Translations under genes and position numbers: made by a program
Shown here: piece after piece, positions 8,541 to 19,013 of the stretch
Numbering within the stretch: the first letter of the stretch is position 1
Layout: the number at the start of each line of letters is the position of its first letter
Assembly: GCA_947626585.1 (NCBI GenBank)
Contig: CANQSU010000003.1
Span: 1 to 40,935, forward strand
Source: an uncultured Oscillospiraceae bacterium
Lineage (GTDB): Bacteria > Bacillota > Clostridia > Oscillospirales > Oscillospiraceae
Length of the DNA stretch: 40,935 nucleotides
Reading direction: 5' to 3'
Notes under the pieces: generated by a model
Told to the model about the DNA's origin: nothing
Database searches by the model: none
What the model saw: only the letters and a program-made list of their open reading frames with translations

Positions 8541-9238
8541 CAGCCAACGAACTCCCTGACGCACCGGAGGTACGCCGCTTCGGGATCCGGGGCGGCGGTG
8601 ATGGGCCGGCCCACTACGATATAGTCCGAGCCGATGATCCTGGCCTGCCCGGGCGTCATGACCCGTTTTTGATCGCCCGCGTCCCCGTCGGCAAAGCGCA
8701 CGCCGGGGGTGACGGTGACGAAGTCCGCGCCGCAGCTTTCGTGTACTACCCCGGCCTCCAGCGGAGAGCAGACCACGCCGTCAAGGCCGGCGGCCCGGGC
8801 ATTTTTGGCGTAGCGTATGACCGTCTCGGGGAGCTGGCCGGAGACGCCCAGCTCCTTCGTCATGACCTCCTGGGAGATGCTGGTCAGCATGGTGACGGCA
8901 ATCAAAATGGGCCGGGTGCCGTCGGGGCGGGTCAGCCCCTCCACGGCGTACTTCATCATCTCCACACCGCCGCCGGCGTGGAGGTTGGTCATGTCCACGT
9001 CGAGCCGCGACAGCACCGCCATGGCCTTTTTCACGGTGTTGGGGATGTCGTGGAGCTTCAGGTCCAGAAAGATCTTATGCCCCCGCTCCTTGATTTTCCG
9101 CACGATATCCGGTCCCTCGGCGTAGTAAAGCTCCATGCCGATCTTGACAAAGGGGCGGGCGGTGCCGAAGCTGTCCAGAAAGTCAAATGTCTGCTTCGCG
9201 CCGGCAAAATCACACGCCACGATTACGTCCTTACCCAT
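8540..9238 (-). CDS. pyrF: Orotidine 5'-phosphate decarboxylase
   Basis: [28 protein letters not shown] (catalytic DxKxxD-type motif); start MGKDV. Confidence 0.95.
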   Translation of the reverse strand: MGKDVIVACDFAGAKQTFDFLDSFGTARPFVKIGMELYYAEGPDIVRKIKERGHKIFLDLKLHDIPNTVKKAMAVLSRLDVDMTNLHAGGGVEMMKYAVEGLTRPDGTRPILIAVTMLTSISQEVMTKELGVSGQLPETVIRYAKNARAAGLDGVVCSPLEAGVVHESCGADFVTVTPGVRFADGDAGDQKRVMTPGQARIIGSDYIVVGRPITAAPDPEAAYLRCVREFVG

Positions 9239-10148
9239 GATGCGCTCCTCCAATGATATCTGTAAGATTTTCTATGTGAAGCCGCTCACAGACAGCGGGC
9301 AGCTCCTCAACGATTTTCTTCGAGGCAAAGGGGTCCACTAAATTGGCCGCGCCCACCTCCACCGCCGTGGCGCCCGCCAGCATCATCTCAATGACGTCCT
9401 CCGCGCATGCGACGCCGCCCATGCCAATGATGGGGATCCTCACGGCCTCATAGACCTGCCAGACCATCCTGAGAGCCACCGGAAAGACCGCGGGACCGGA
9501 CAGACCTCCGGTGGTGTTGCGGAGGACCGGCGCGCGCTTTTTGAGGTCGATCCTCATGCCCATCAGGGTGTTGATGAGGCTGACGCCGTCCGCCCCGGCG
9601 TCCTCACAGGCCTTCGCGATGGCGGCGATATCTGTGACGTTGGGGGAGAGCTTCATGTAGACGGGCTTTGTGGTCACCGCCTTGACGGCGCGTGTTACCT
9701 CCGCCGCCGATTCGGGAGAAGTCCCGAAGCTCATGCCGCCGCAGTGGACGTTGGGGCAGGAGATGTTGACCTCAATGAGGCCCACCTGTTCCTCCTTGTC
9801 AATGCGTTCGCACACTTGCGCGTATTCTTCCACGGAAAAGCCGGAGATATTGGCCACCACGGGCTTGTGAAAAACCCGCCGGAGCCTGGGAAGCTCCTCG
9901 GAAATCACCTTGTCGACGCCGGGGTTCTGAAGGCCCACGGCGTTGAGCATCCCGGAGGCGGTCTCCGCTATGCGGGGCGGCTCATTGCCAAAGCGCGGCT
10001 CCCGGGTGGTGCCCTTGAAGGAGAAGGAGCCTAAGACATTGATGTCATAGAGCTGCGCGAACTCGTACCCGTAGCCGAAGGTGCCGCTGGCGGGGATAAC
10101 GGGGTTGTCGAGGGCGAGGCCCGAGAGGGCCACTTTCGTGTTCACCAT
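9231..10148 (-). CDS. pyrD: Dihydroorotate dehydrogenase B, catalytic subunit
   Basis: [49 protein letters not shown]; start MVNTKV. Confidence 0.95.
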   Translation of the reverse strand: MVNTKVALSGLALDNPVIPASGTFGYGYEFAQLYDINVLGSFSFKGTTREPRFGNEPPRIAETASGMLNAVGLQNPGVDKVISEELPRLRRVFHKPVVANISGFSVEEYAQVCERIDKEEQVGLIEVNISCPNVHCGGMSFGTSPESAAEVTRAVKAVTTKPVYMKLSPNVTDIAAIAKACEDAGADGVSLINTLMGMRIDLKKRAPVLRNTTGGLSGPAVFPVALRMVWQVYEAVRIPIIGMGGVACAEDVIEMMLAGATAVEVGAANLVDPFASKKIVEELPAVCERLHIENLTDIIGGAHHG

Positions 10149-10867
10149 ACGATCTCCTCCTTCACTAAGACCGGGCCGTCCCTGCATATGCGCTTATGGC
10201 CGTATTTTGTCCTGCAGGTACAGCCCATACAGGCGCCGAAGCCGCAGCCCATCCGCTCCTCAAAGCTGAATTGTCCGGAGGTCCTCGACTTGTTGTACAC
10301 CGCCTTCAGCATGGGCTCCGGGCCGCAGGTGTAGAAGTAGGTGTACTCCGTGTCCATGGCGTCGGTAACAAAGCCCTTGACGCCGTAGGAGCCGTCAACG
10401 GTGGTGACGTACACGTCGAGGCCCAGGGCCTTGAACTCGGCTTCATAAAATATCTCGCCGGCACTGTTGAAGCCCAGGATAACGGCGGGGCTTTTCCCCT
10501 CCGCGATGAGCTTTTTCGCCAGAGCGTACAGGGGCGGGACGCCCGCGCCGCCGCCGATGAGCAGGGGGCGGCCGCCGGAGGGGGCGGTGTCGTAGCCGTT
10601 GCCAAGGCCGGCGAGAGTGTCGAGCCTCACGCCTGTCCGCATCTTCGACATGGCCTCCGTGCCGCGGCCCACCACCTTGTAGATCAGGGTCAGGGTGTCG
10701 GCGGTGTAGTCACAGACGGAGATGGGGCGGCGCAGAAAAAAGCCGTCCAGCCTGAGATCTACAAACTGCCCCGGGGCGATGCCGCGGGTATCGCCCCGCA
10801 GTACCATCTCAAAGGTGCTTTTGGCGATCTCCCTGTTGGAGATCACCTCATAAATCACATCAAACAT
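10142..10867 (-). CDS. pyrK: Dihydroorotate dehydrogenase B, electron transfer subunit
   Basis: FAD/ferredoxin reductase fold ([28 protein letters not shown]) and Cys cluster [11 protein letters not shown]. Confidence 0.95.
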   Translation of the reverse strand: MFDVIYEVISNREIAKSTFEMVLRGDTRGIAPGQFVDLRLDGFFLRRPISVCDYTADTLTLIYKVVGRGTEAMSKMRTGVRLDTLAGLGNGYDTAPSGGRPLLIGGGAGVPPLYALAKKLIAEGKSPAVILGFNSAGEIFYEAEFKALGLDVYVTTVDGSYGVKGFVTDAMDTEYTYFYTCGPEPMLKAVYNKSRTSGQFSFEERMGCGFGACMGCTCRTKYGHKRICRDGPVLVKEEIVW

Positions 10868-12137
10868 TTTCGTCCCTCCAGGCGATTTTCCCGCCGGCCA
10901 CGGTCATGAGGCTTTTTCCGTAGACCCTCCATCCCTCAAAGGGCGTGGCGCGGCCCTTGCTCTGAAATTCCGCCGTGTCGATCGTAAACTCCCGGTTCAG
11001 GTCAAATATGGCGATATTCGCGGTCTCTCCGGGCTCGATCTTCCCGCCGGGGATGCCGAAGCGCCGCGCCGGAGCGGTACTCATAAGCTCGATAAGCCGC
11101 TCGAGGCTCGTGATATGCCCCCGCACCAGCTTTGTGTACAGCACCGGAAAGGCGCACTCAAGACCCACAATGCCGTTGAGGCTGTGGGCCAGGCCGCCGG
11201 CCTTCTCCTCCGCCGAGTGGGGCGCGTGGTCGGTGGCGATCATGTCCACGGTGCCGTCACAAAGCCCCTCGATAAGGGCGTCCCGGTCCTCCTCGGACCG
11301 TATGGGCGGGTTCATGCGAAAGCGCCCGTCGTCCCGGAGGTCCGAGTCCGTCAGCGCCAGATAGTGGGGGCCGGTCTCGCAGGTCACGTCCAGACCCTCG
11401 AATTTCGCCAGACGCACGAGGCTCACCGTCTCCTTTGTGGAGACGTGGCAGACGTGGTAAGAGCATCCCGTTTCACGCACAAGCTCCAAGTCCCGTTCCA
11501 CCTGCCGCCACTCGCTCCCGGGGTCGTTTCCGACCAAGCCGTGGGCCCTGGCGTAGGCGCCGTCGTGGACGGCCCAGCCCTTTCGTAAAAGGCTCTCGTC
11601 CTCGGCGTGGGCCACGATGGGCCTGTTCAAAGCCTTGGCTTTCTCCATGGCGGCGCGCATCACGGCCTCCGACTGCACGCCCCTGCCGTCGTCGGAAAAG
11701 CCGGCCACGCGGGGGGCCATGGCCTCCATGTCGGAAAGCTCGCCGCCGGCCTCGCCCTTTGTGATGGCCCCGTAGGGACGGACGGCCACGGCGGCGTCCC
11801 GCTCGATGATGTCGAGCTGGACCTTCAGCTTGTCCAGGGTGTCGGGCACCGGCTTTAGGTTGGGCATGGAGCATACAGCGGCGTAACCGCCGTGGGCCGC
11901 CGCCAGAGTGCCGGTGCGGACGGTCTCCTTGTACTCGTGACCCGGTTCCCGCAGATGTACGTGGGGGTCGATGAGGCCGGGGAGGGCGTGTGCGCCGTCA
12001 AAATCAAAAATGGCAGCGTCACCGCCAACGAAAAGGGATTGCCCCATGGTGGCAACGATGCCATTGTCGATCAATATGTCGGCCTTCTGAAAGGCGTTTT
12101 GGTAAAATACGTTGAGATTTTTGAGAAGATATTTCAT
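10860..12137 (-). CDS. pyrC: Dihydroorotase
   Basis: GLIDPHVHLREPGHEYKET; ATDHAPH; GLECAFPVLYTKL. Confidence 0.95.
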   Translation of the reverse strand: MKYLLKNLNVFYQNAFQKADILIDNGIVATMGQSLFVGGDAAIFDFDGAHALPGLIDPHVHLREPGHEYKETVRTGTLAAAHGGYAAVCSMPNLKPVPDTLDKLKVQLDIIERDAAVAVRPYGAITKGEAGGELSDMEAMAPRVAGFSDDGRGVQSEAVMRAAMEKAKALNRPIVAHAEDESLLRKGWAVHDGAYARAHGLVGNDPGSEWRQVERDLELVRETGCSYHVCHVSTKETVSLVRLAKFEGLDVTCETGPHYLALTDSDLRDDGRFRMNPPIRSEEDRDALIEGLCDGTVDMIATDHAPHSAEEKAGGLAHSLNGIVGLECAFPVLYTKLVRGHITSLERLIELMSTAPARRFGIPGGKIEPGETANIAIFDLNREFTIDTAEFQSKGRATPFEGWRVYGKSLMTVAGGKIAWRDENV

Positions 12138-12174
12138 AGGGCCTCCAATCGGGGGAAGGAAGTGATGCGGGGGG

Positions 12175-12203
12175 AGCGGGCCGCACAGCGGGCGGCCCGC
12201 TTT
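12175..12203. repeat. REP-like hairpin between pyrC and the aminotransferase
   Basis: AGCGGGCCGC-N7-GCGGCCCGCT; core GGGCCGC/GCGGCCC shared with the 7.2/7.9/28.2 kb copies. Confidence 0.6.
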
Positions 12204-12207
12204 ACGT

Positions 12208-13458
12208 TTACGAATGTCTCTCCTTCACCACGCTGAAGGCCTCGTCGGCGATCTCCAGCGTGTCCTCGATGTCCTCGTCTGTGAGGGACGCGTTGATGAA
12301 GTGGTTGTGGTGGTTGGTAAAGAACACGCCGCGTTTGACGCACTCGGCGATCCACTCCTGATGGAGCATGAGCGACGGGTCGTCGGCGATGCGCAGATAG
12401 AAGAGGCTCGGCACGCCGGAGACATGCAGGTCGTAGCCGTACTTCAGGGCGGTGGCGATGAGGCCGTTTTTCAGCTTGGTGCCCTTGTCAATGAGGAGCT
12501 TCGGGCAGCCAAGGCGCTTCATCTTCTGGATGCAGGCGATCCCGGCGGCGAAGGGCACGGCGCTCATCCAGTAGGAGCCCGTGAAGCTCAGGGACGAGAC
12601 GGAATTTTTCAAAAATTCCCGCCCGCAGAGGGCCGAGACGTTGTAGCCGTTGGCCAGGGCCTTGCAGAAGCAGATGAGGTCCGCCTTGAACCCGAAATAG
12701 TGGTCGCTTCCCGCCATATCGAGCCGGAACCCGGCGCGCACGTCGTCGATGATGAGGACTGTCCCCGTGTCGTCGCAGAGCTTGCGGACCTTCCGCCAGA
12801 AGCCCTCCTTCGGAAGCTCGTTGTCCGCGAAATTCCCGTGCATATAGGGCTGGGCGATGACGCAGGCGATCTCGTCCTTGTTCTGCTCAAAGACCTCGGA
12901 AAGCTCGTCAAAGTCGTTCCAGGTGACGTAGAGGTTGTTTGTGACATCCTCCTCCAGGATCCCGGCGTAGTCGATCTTCTGGGTCCAGGGGGACACGCCG
13001 TGGTAGTAGCCCTTGAAAAAGACGATCTTCTTGCGGTGAGTGTAGGCTCTCGCCGTCATCACGGCGCAGGTCGTGACATCGTTGCCGTTTTTGGCGAAAA
13101 ACGCCCAATCGGCGCAGGCGACTGTCTCCACCAGGAGATCAGCGAAGTCCACCATGACGGGGTTCGGGAGGGTCGTGCAGTCGGAGATGGCCCGCTGCTT
13201 TGCCGCCGCCTCGTCCACGTCCGGGTCGTTGTAGCCCAGGACGTTGGGGCCGTAGGCGGCCATGTAGTCGATGAATTTGTTCCCGTCCAGGTCCCAGAGA
13301 TAGCTCCCCTGGGCGCGGGAGGAGTAGAGGGGAAACGCCTCCACGGGGATGTAGCACCCCTCGGCGGGGCCCTGATGGCCGTAGATGCCGGAGGGGATCA
13401 CCTTGCAGGCCCGCTCAAAGGCGGCGCGGGATTTCGGATATTCGTAAACCTTTCTCAT
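12208..13458 (-). CDS. Class III aminotransferase-fold PLP-dependent enzyme (glutamate-1-semialdehyde aminomutase-like)
   Basis: LWDLDGNKFIDYMAAYGPNVLGYNDPDV; FFAKNGNDVTTCAVMTARAYT; VLIIDDVRAGFR; CFCKALANGYNVSAL (PLP lysine). Confidence 0.88.
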   Translation of the reverse strand: MRKVYEYPKSRAAFERACKVIPSGIYGHQGPAEGCYIPVEAFPLYSSRAQGSYLWDLDGNKFIDYMAAYGPNVLGYNDPDVDEAAAKQRAISDCTTLPNPVMVDFADLLVETVACADWAFFAKNGNDVTTCAVMTARAYTHRKKIVFFKGYYHGVSPWTQKIDYAGILEEDVTNNLYVTWNDFDELSEVFEQNKDEIACVIAQPYMHGNFADNELPKEGFWRKVRKLCDDTGTVLIIDDVRAGFRLDMAGSDHYFGFKADLICFCKALANGYNVSALCGREFLKNSVSSLSFTGSYWMSAVPFAAGIACIQKMKRLGCPKLLIDKGTKLKNGLIATALKYGYDLHVSGVPSLFYLRIADDPSLMLHQEWIAECVKRGVFFTNHHNHFINASLTDEDIEDTLEIADEAFSVVKERHS

Positions 13459-13467
13459 ATGCTCACC

Positions 13468-14232
13468 TCACGCGAGATACATGGACACACGGTCCAAAAT
13501 CCTGTTCACATTGTCCACCATGGAGATCATGCCGCCCATGCGGACCTTGCCCTGTCCGACGCACACCACGCCGTTGACCTTGCCGTCGAAGAGTTCCCGG
13601 GCGTTTTCCATGGAGGTGAACACCATGTAGCTCATGGGGCGGCCCAGGGCGCTGTCCGTGGCGGTGTGGACGGCGGTGAGGACGTGGTTCCGGGCGTGGA
13701 TGTACCCCTCCGGGCCGCCCTCGATGGCCATGCGCACGTCGCCGTCCACGATGTAGGAGGCGCTGGCTCTGCCCACCTTGTCAACATTGCCGATCTGCGC
13801 CACCGCGTCCAGTATGAGGTGGAACATGATGGTGGTGCTGATCCGGAAAAACTCCGGGTCGTCCAGAGCGCCCTCTGCCGGCCGGAGGTACGCGGTGAGC
13901 TTATCCGTGAGCTTTGTAAACTCCTTCAAAAGAAATCCGATTTTGGTGAAGCCCTTGGAGGGAATGGGGGTGACGGTGCCGTCAATAAGGCCGTTGAACT
14001 TCTTGCAGGAACCAAAGGGCAGCTTGATATCGCACTTGTCAACGCCGGGGGTCACGGTGCAGACGCCGTTTTCAAACCGGATGGTGCCCTCCGGTCCGCC
14101 CTTGACGGCAATGCCGATGGCCATGTTTTTGCCTTCAATCAGCTTCCCGCACTCCCCGTCCAGCTCGCAGAGCTTTGCCAGCCCCCCGAGTACGGCGTGG
14201 AGATTGATAAACGCCAGGGTCCTTTCGTCCAT
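13468..14232 (-). CDS. Protein of two tandem SCP2 (sterol carrier)-like domains, function unknown
   Basis: SCP2-like pattern repeated twice: MAIGIAVKGGPEGTIRFENG ... LLKEFTKLTDKLTAYL and VRMAIEGGPEGYIHARNH ... MISMVDNVNRILDRVSMYL. Confidence 0.6.
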   Translation of the reverse strand: MDERTLAFINLHAVLGGLAKLCELDGECGKLIEGKNMAIGIAVKGGPEGTIRFENGVCTVTPGVDKCDIKLPFGSCKKFNGLIDGTVTPIPSKGFTKIGFLLKEFTKLTDKLTAYLRPAEGALDDPEFFRISTTIMFHLILDAVAQIGNVDKVGRASASYIVDGDVRMAIEGGPEGYIHARNHVLTAVHTATDSALGRPMSYMVFTSMENARELFDGKVNGVVCVGQGKVRMGGMISMVDNVNRILDRVSMYLA

Positions 14233-14270
14233 AAGACCGCCTCCTTGGTAAAATTCGCATAGATAAAATT

Positions 14271-14299
14271 ATTATACTCCGTTAAAGCGTTGATTGCAA
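14271..14299 (-). promoter_or_regulatory. Strong sigma-A-type promoter of the SCP2-like/aminotransferase/pyr transcription unit
   Basis: Minus strand: TTGCAA (14299-14294), 17-nt spacer, TATAAT (14276-14271), about 40 nt upstream of the ATG. Confidence 0.75.
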
Positions 14300-14341
14300 G
14301 AGGTGGAGAGGAGGATTTGTCAGAAATGTGTGGGACGGTAT

Positions 14342-16303
14342 TTACGGCTCCCGGTAGGCCCCGTCCCAGGGGGCGGTATAGGCCAGATAGCACACCTTGC
14401 CGTAGAGCAGGGACGCGGGGACGCGCCAGGGGAGCTTGTCCGCGAATTTGTCGGCCGCCAGGGCGCCGTCGGCATAGATCTGGGCCGTGTCGAAGGGGAC
14501 GTCCACGGTGACAAAGCCGCGCGCCTCCGCGACCTCAAGGCGCTTCCAGCGGATCTCCCGCTCTCCGGCCAGACGAAGCTCGTCCAAATAAGGTGGGGTG
14601 AAGGGTTCCGGGCAGTCGCTGAGGGTCAGCGCGGCGTCCGGCGCGGCGGGCGCGTCAACGAGCCTGATCTCGCCGTCCACACGCCGCAGGCGCAGGGCGG
14701 CGTCCCAGGGCACGCAGCGGATCTCGACAGCTCCGGCGGAGAACGTCTGGTCCCTTTCGCCGTCAAGGGCGACCTCCTCCCGGCCCCTGAGCTTGAACCG
14801 GGGCCGGATGCCGGGGACGGCGGCGAAGATGATTTGCCCGCCCTCCCGGCACACAAGCTGGGCGGTGGCCCACTCAAGCAGCTCCCGGCCGAGCCTCAGG
14901 TTGAAGGGCAGGATAAAGGCCGCGTCGCCCCTCACATCAAATGCCGGGAACCTCACATTCAGGGGGCGAAGCTCCACGTTCTCAATGTCTGTGAGCGTCA
15001 GGTGCCGCTGGTGGTGGTTTACAAAGACGAAGCCGCCCTCCCCGTCGGTGCGCATGGCGTAACGAAGGCCGTCCGGGTCCGTCTCCGGCACGAACCGCTC
15101 CGCCGCCGTATGCTCCATGGGGGCCAGAATGTCCCCGAAGTCCTGGGCGAACAGGTGCAGGAGGTTCAAAAGCCCGTATTGCTCCCGGAACTCGCCGTAC
15201 TGGGAGATGGGGGCCTGGAAGTCGTAGTTGAGGATGGGAAGGTCGTTGGGGTACCCGGTGGCCTTGGACTCCTGCAGGGTGGTTTTCCCGAGCTTGTTGG
15301 TGCCGCCGTGGTACATGTAATAGCCGATCAGGTTGTTGCCGCAGCCCAGCTTCACGAGGCTCATGGCGTACACGTCCATGGGGCTTATGGTGGGACGGCG
15401 GTGGTGGGTGGGCTGGATCCCACCGCCCAGCTCGCAGGTGGCGAAGGGATAGCGCTCATAGGGGAGGCGCCAGCCGTCCGGGGCGGTCGTGCCGATGAGG
15501 TCCATCCCCACGGCGGAGTCGTTGCGCTCGGGGTTGAAGGCGTGGTGGGTGCAGAGGGGAAGCTCCTGCGTGGTCTGGGCCCAGGGGGCGTCGGCGTAGC
15601 CGCCAAAGACGGGGGTGAACTCGTCCACGGGGAACCTGGCCCCAAACCGGCTGTTCCAGCCGGTGACGGTCCAGATGGGGACGTCGAAGCCGATCTCCCG
15701 GGCCAGCTTCTTGAGGGCCAGCAGGTGTTCCGGGGCGTTCACCAGCTCGTTTTCGATCTGGATCCCGACGACGGGGCCGCCGTCCCTGTAAAAAAGCCCC
15801 TTCACCTCGTCGTAGACGCGCCGGTACCATATCCGCGCCTTTTCCATGTAGCCGGGGTTGTTGTCCCGGAGCTTGAAGGGCTTTCGGAGGAGCCAGTCGG
15901 GCAGGCCGCCGTTGCGGACCTCCCCGTGGCACCAGGGGCCCAGGCGCAGGAATACCTCAAGACCCTGCCTTTGACATTCCTCCACGAAGGCGCGGATGTC
16001 CCGGTCACCGGTGAAGTCGAATTCCCCCTCTGTCTCCTCGTGATAGATCCAGAGAAGGTAGGTGGAGACGATATTGACGCCGCCGGCGCGTATTTTGGAA
16101 AGCTCCTCCGGCCAGTTTTCCCGGCTGTCCCGGACGAAGTGGTACTCGCCCATCACGGGGATACAGGGCACGCCGCCCCGCTCAAAATACCGGGAGGTGA
16201 CCTCTATCCGCTCCCCGGCGGGGTTCGCCCCGCCCAGGTTCAGGTGCCCTCGGAGGAGCGGCGTGGGCGCGTAGTCTTGAAATCGATATTCCATAACGTT
16301 CAA
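14342..16303 (-). CDS. Glycoside hydrolase family 35 (beta-galactosidase-like)
   Basis: GEYHFVRDSRENWPEELSKIRAGGVNIVSTYLLWIYHE; RLGPWCHGEVRNGGLPDWL; VVGIQIENEL. Confidence 0.9.
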   Translation of the reverse strand: MNVMEYRFQDYAPTPLLRGHLNLGGANPAGERIEVTSRYFERGGVPCIPVMGEYHFVRDSRENWPEELSKIRAGGVNIVSTYLLWIYHEETEGEFDFTGDRDIRAFVEECQRQGLEVFLRLGPWCHGEVRNGGLPDWLLRKPFKLRDNNPGYMEKARIWYRRVYDEVKGLFYRDGGPVVGIQIENELVNAPEHLLALKKLAREIGFDVPIWTVTGWNSRFGARFPVDEFTPVFGGYADAPWAQTTQELPLCTHHAFNPERNDSAVGMDLIGTTAPDGWRLPYERYPFATCELGGGIQPTHHRRPTISPMDVYAMSLVKLGCGNNLIGYYMYHGGTNKLGKTTLQESKATGYPNDLPILNYDFQAPISQYGEFREQYGLLNLLHLFAQDFGDILAPMEHTAAERFVPETDPDGLRYAMRTDGEGGFVFVNHHQRHLTLTDIENVELRPLNVRFPAFDVRGDAAFILPFNLRLGRELLEWATAQLVCREGGQIIFAAVPGIRPRFKLRGREEVALDGERDQTFSAGAVEIRCVPWDAALRLRRVDGEIRLVDAPAAPDAALTLSDCPEPFTPPYLDELRLAGEREIRWKRLEVAEARGFVTVDVPFDTAQIYADGALAADKFADKLPWRVPASLLYGKVCYLAYTAPWDGAYREP

Positions 16304-16358
16304 TTCCCTTCAAAATTCGATATGCCCGCCGGTGGAACGGGCGAGGGCGCGGGATATG

Positions 16359-19004
16359 TCAGATCGTTCCGTTCATGATGGATCGGATCGATCCGGGGGT
16401 CATGACCTGCCGGGGCGTGAACTCCGGGGAGGCCATGTAAGCGTAGACGGCGCTTTGGAGCGCCCGGGCCTCCGGGGTGTCCGCGCGGCGCAGACCGAAG
16501 GTACAGACAAGGAGTCTTCCCTCCAGACACCGGCACTCGAACATATACGCCATATGGCGAAGATAGGCGTAGGAGTCCAGGAGCGTGACGATGTTTTCCG
16601 TCCCCTCCGGGACCCGGACGGCCCGGGCGCCGGCCAGGCTCCGCCACTGGAAATCGGTGTGGGCGTCCGTGGGGAAGCGTTTGAAAATCGGGTGGCGGTC
16701 GTTGATAAGCATCCCCATAGCCCCGGACTGCTGAGGGAAGGTGCCAACGGACCAGAAATCCGTGGTGAACTGGCCCTTCACGGAGCCGGGCAGGGCCTCG
16801 GGGGTGGAGTCGGGGGCCAGGAGGACGCGCCCGCCGCCCCGAAGCGCCTCCACCGCCCCTGTGTCCAGCTCCCGGCACTCGTATATGCCGTCGGGGCGAA
16901 CCGCCGGAGCGTCCGGGTAGAGCCAGATGCCGTATGAGTTTTTGTGTCCCGCAAGCGTGAGGGTCAGGGTGTATCCGGCGGGGGCGGGAAGATTTTCAAG
17001 GGGGATCGCAAGCGTCCCAAGCTCCGTAAGGCCGCCCGTTTCGGCCCTGACAGGGTCGAGACAGCCGGATCTCTCCCCGCCGGGGCCGGCGAGACGCCAC
17101 TCCGGTATGCCCGTCAGGTCCGCCTTGCCGTAGTTTGCCATCAGGCACCGGGCGCGGAGGGTATCGCCGGCGGCGAAGGTGCGTCGATCCAGCCGTATCA
17201 GCGGCAGGACGCCGGTGAAAAACTTCCGGAAGCGACCGGGACGGGCAAAATCGTAAGGCTTCGGTCTCAGGTGCGAATTGAGCATCCCCACCAGGGCCGT
17301 GCCCTGGCCGGGGAAGTCCTGAAGTCCAAGGAGGCTGATCCCGCCAAGGCCGGGAGCGGCCAGGGCGGCCTCCACCTCGGCCCGGTAGGAAAGCAATGAA
17401 AGCTCGCCGGTGGCGGCGACGTACTCCCGCCATTTTTCCATGAGCCCCCGCCCTTCCACCCTGTCCCGGACAAGCCGCAGATTGGCCGGGTCCGTGACGC
17501 CGTGAAAGTCGGCAAGCTCGTCGAAATCCGGCAGGATCTCATACTGTCCCACCTCGAAGGAGACCACGGGACCGTCAAAATCGGCGCGGATGGCGGACAT
17601 GGCCTCCGAGTAGTCCGCGTCCAGGCCGCCCCCCTCGTTGAGCCAACCGCCCATGCCGGCGTGGGTGGCCCGGAGGGGGCGGCCCAGCCAGGAGCCGGAG
17701 GTATAGAAATCCGCGCCGGGGTCGGTTTTCCGCTGTCCGTAGTGGTTGTTGGAGCCGGGGGCGTAGAGGCGGGTGCCGTCCAGGCTGTGAGCCAGGGCCA
17801 GCAGCTCCTCCATAAAGGCGTGCCCCTCCTCCCCCGCGTGAAGCTCGTTGCCGAGGGTCAACATCACGAAGGAGGGGTGATTGGCGTAGGCATTCAGAAT
17901 CCCGCGCAGCTCCGCCCGGTAGTAGCTACGGCTCACATCGTCTCCAAAGGCGTCGCGCGGATCCCAGTTGGAAAGCTCCGGCTGCAGGAGCATGCCCAGC
18001 TCGTCCGCGGCCTCAAAGGCGGCCTCGGGCGGACAGTGGGAATGGAAGCGCAGATGATTCACGCCGTAGGAGCTGTATGTTTCGAGGATCTCCCGCCAGC
18101 TTGCCGTGTCCGTGGGCTCATGGCCCGTCTCCGGGAACACGGCGCAGTTGGCCTCGCCGCGCAAAAATACCGTCCGGCCGTTGAGGGTGAACCGCCCGTC
18201 CCGCGCGGCAAAGTCCCGGACGCCGAAGCGGACGGAGACCCGCTCCGCGCCCAGGGACGCGGTGAGCGTGCAGAGCCTTCCATCGCCCTCGTCCCAGCGC
18301 TTCACGTCAGGACGCAGGGGCAGGACGCACCCGCCGGCGGCGCTGTCCGCGGACGCCGGGGCGGCGAGGGCGTCGCTTTCGATGACAACGGGCGCGGAGG
18401 TCTCGCCGGAGATGTCCCAACGGACGCGGATCTCATTCCCGTGGGGATAGACCCGGAGGGAGGAGATAAAGGCGCTGTCGTGGACGGTCAGCCGCAGATA
18501 CCCCAGCACGCCGTTCCAGTTGGTCTGGGTCTCGTCGGTGGCGGCGGAGGAGGCCAGAATGGCCGCCCTCGGCCAGCCGGGGTAGGAGTTGTCCGAAACA
18601 AGCTCAAATTCGTCGTCCCCGGTGAGGAGGCCCGTCACCTCAAAGGCGCGGGGCGTGGAGAGGGTGGGCGGCGTCAGCTCCCGGGCCATTTTGCCGTTGA
18701 CCCGAAGCTCCAGAGACCTGGCCCTGCCGCACTCAAAGAGGACGCGCTTTCCCACGGGGACCGGTGTTTTCACCCGGCGTGTCAGCCGCGCGGGGCCCTC
18801 ATAGGTGACCTTGCGCGTGAAGCGTGTGGCGATGACGTCCCCGCCGGACAGAGCCTCGTTCACACGCTCGTCCGGGTGCCAGGGGGCGGTGATTTTGTCG
18901 GGGAAGCCCACGCCGCCCTCGTCAAGGGTGCCGGGAAGGGTTATTTCCCCGCTCCGGCCGGGTATTTCGCATTTCCAGAGACCTGAGAGATCGATATAGT
19001 CCAT
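16359..19004 (-). CDS. Glycoside hydrolase family 2-like enzyme
   Basis: N-terminal GH2 sugar-binding fold; FLRGEANCAVFPETG, GVNHLRFHSHCPPEAAFEAADELGMLLQPE, MLTLGNELHAGEEGH (acid/base GNE), VVSFEVGQYEI. Confidence 0.85.
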   Translation of the reverse strand: MDYIDLSGLWKCEIPGRSGEITLPGTLDEGGVGFPDKITAPWHPDERVNEALSGGDVIATRFTRKVTYEGPARLTRRVKTPVPVGKRVLFECGRARSLELRVNGKMARELTPPTLSTPRAFEVTGLLTGDDEFELVSDNSYPGWPRAAILASSAATDETQTNWNGVLGYLRLTVHDSAFISSLRVYPHGNEIRVRWDISGETSAPVVIESDALAAPASADSAAGGCVLPLRPDVKRWDEGDGRLCTLTASLGAERVSVRFGVRDFAARDGRFTLNGRTVFLRGEANCAVFPETGHEPTDTASWREILETYSSYGVNHLRFHSHCPPEAAFEAADELGMLLQPELSNWDPRDAFGDDVSRSYYRAELRGILNAYANHPSFVMLTLGNELHAGEEGHAFMEELLALAHSLDGTRLYAPGSNNHYGQRKTDPGADFYTSGSWLGRPLRATHAGMGGWLNEGGGLDADYSEAMSAIRADFDGPVVSFEVGQYEILPDFDELADFHGVTDPANLRLVRDRVEGRGLMEKWREYVAATGELSLLSYRAEVEAALAAPGLGGISLLGLQDFPGQGTALVGMLNSHLRPKPYDFARPGRFRKFFTGVLPLIRLDRRTFAAGDTLRARCLMANYGKADLTGIPEWRLAGPGGERSGCLDPVRAETGGLTELGTLAIPLENLPAPAGYTLTLTLAGHKNSYGIWLYPDAPAVRPDGIYECRELDTGAVEALRGGGRVLLAPDSTPEALPGSVKGQFTTDFWSVGTFPQQSGAMGMLINDRHPIFKRFPTDAHTDFQWRSLAGARAVRVPEGTENIVTLLDSYAYLRHMAYMFECRCLEGRLLVCTFGLRRADTPEARALQSAVYAYMASPEFTPRQVMTPGSIRSIMNGTI

Positions 19005-19013
19005 AAAGCCGCC

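Noticed and set aside
12138-12207. PyrR-type attenuator before pyrC
   Set aside because: The gap holds only a REP-like hairpin without a U-tract and no recognisable PyrR-binding loop or promoter
12214-14262. 682-aa plus-strand ORF opposite the aminotransferase/SCP2-like genes
   Set aside because: Low-complexity composition (Gly/Ala/His/Val/Asp-rich) typical of antisense shadow ORFs in high-GC coding sequence; the minus strand encodes recognisable families
14294-16378. 694-aa plus-strand ORF antisense to GH35
   Set aside because: Shadow ORF; no recognisable motifs, minus strand is clearly GH35
17502-18986. 494-aa plus-strand ORF antisense to GH2
   Set aside because: Shadow ORF created by GC-rich third codon positions
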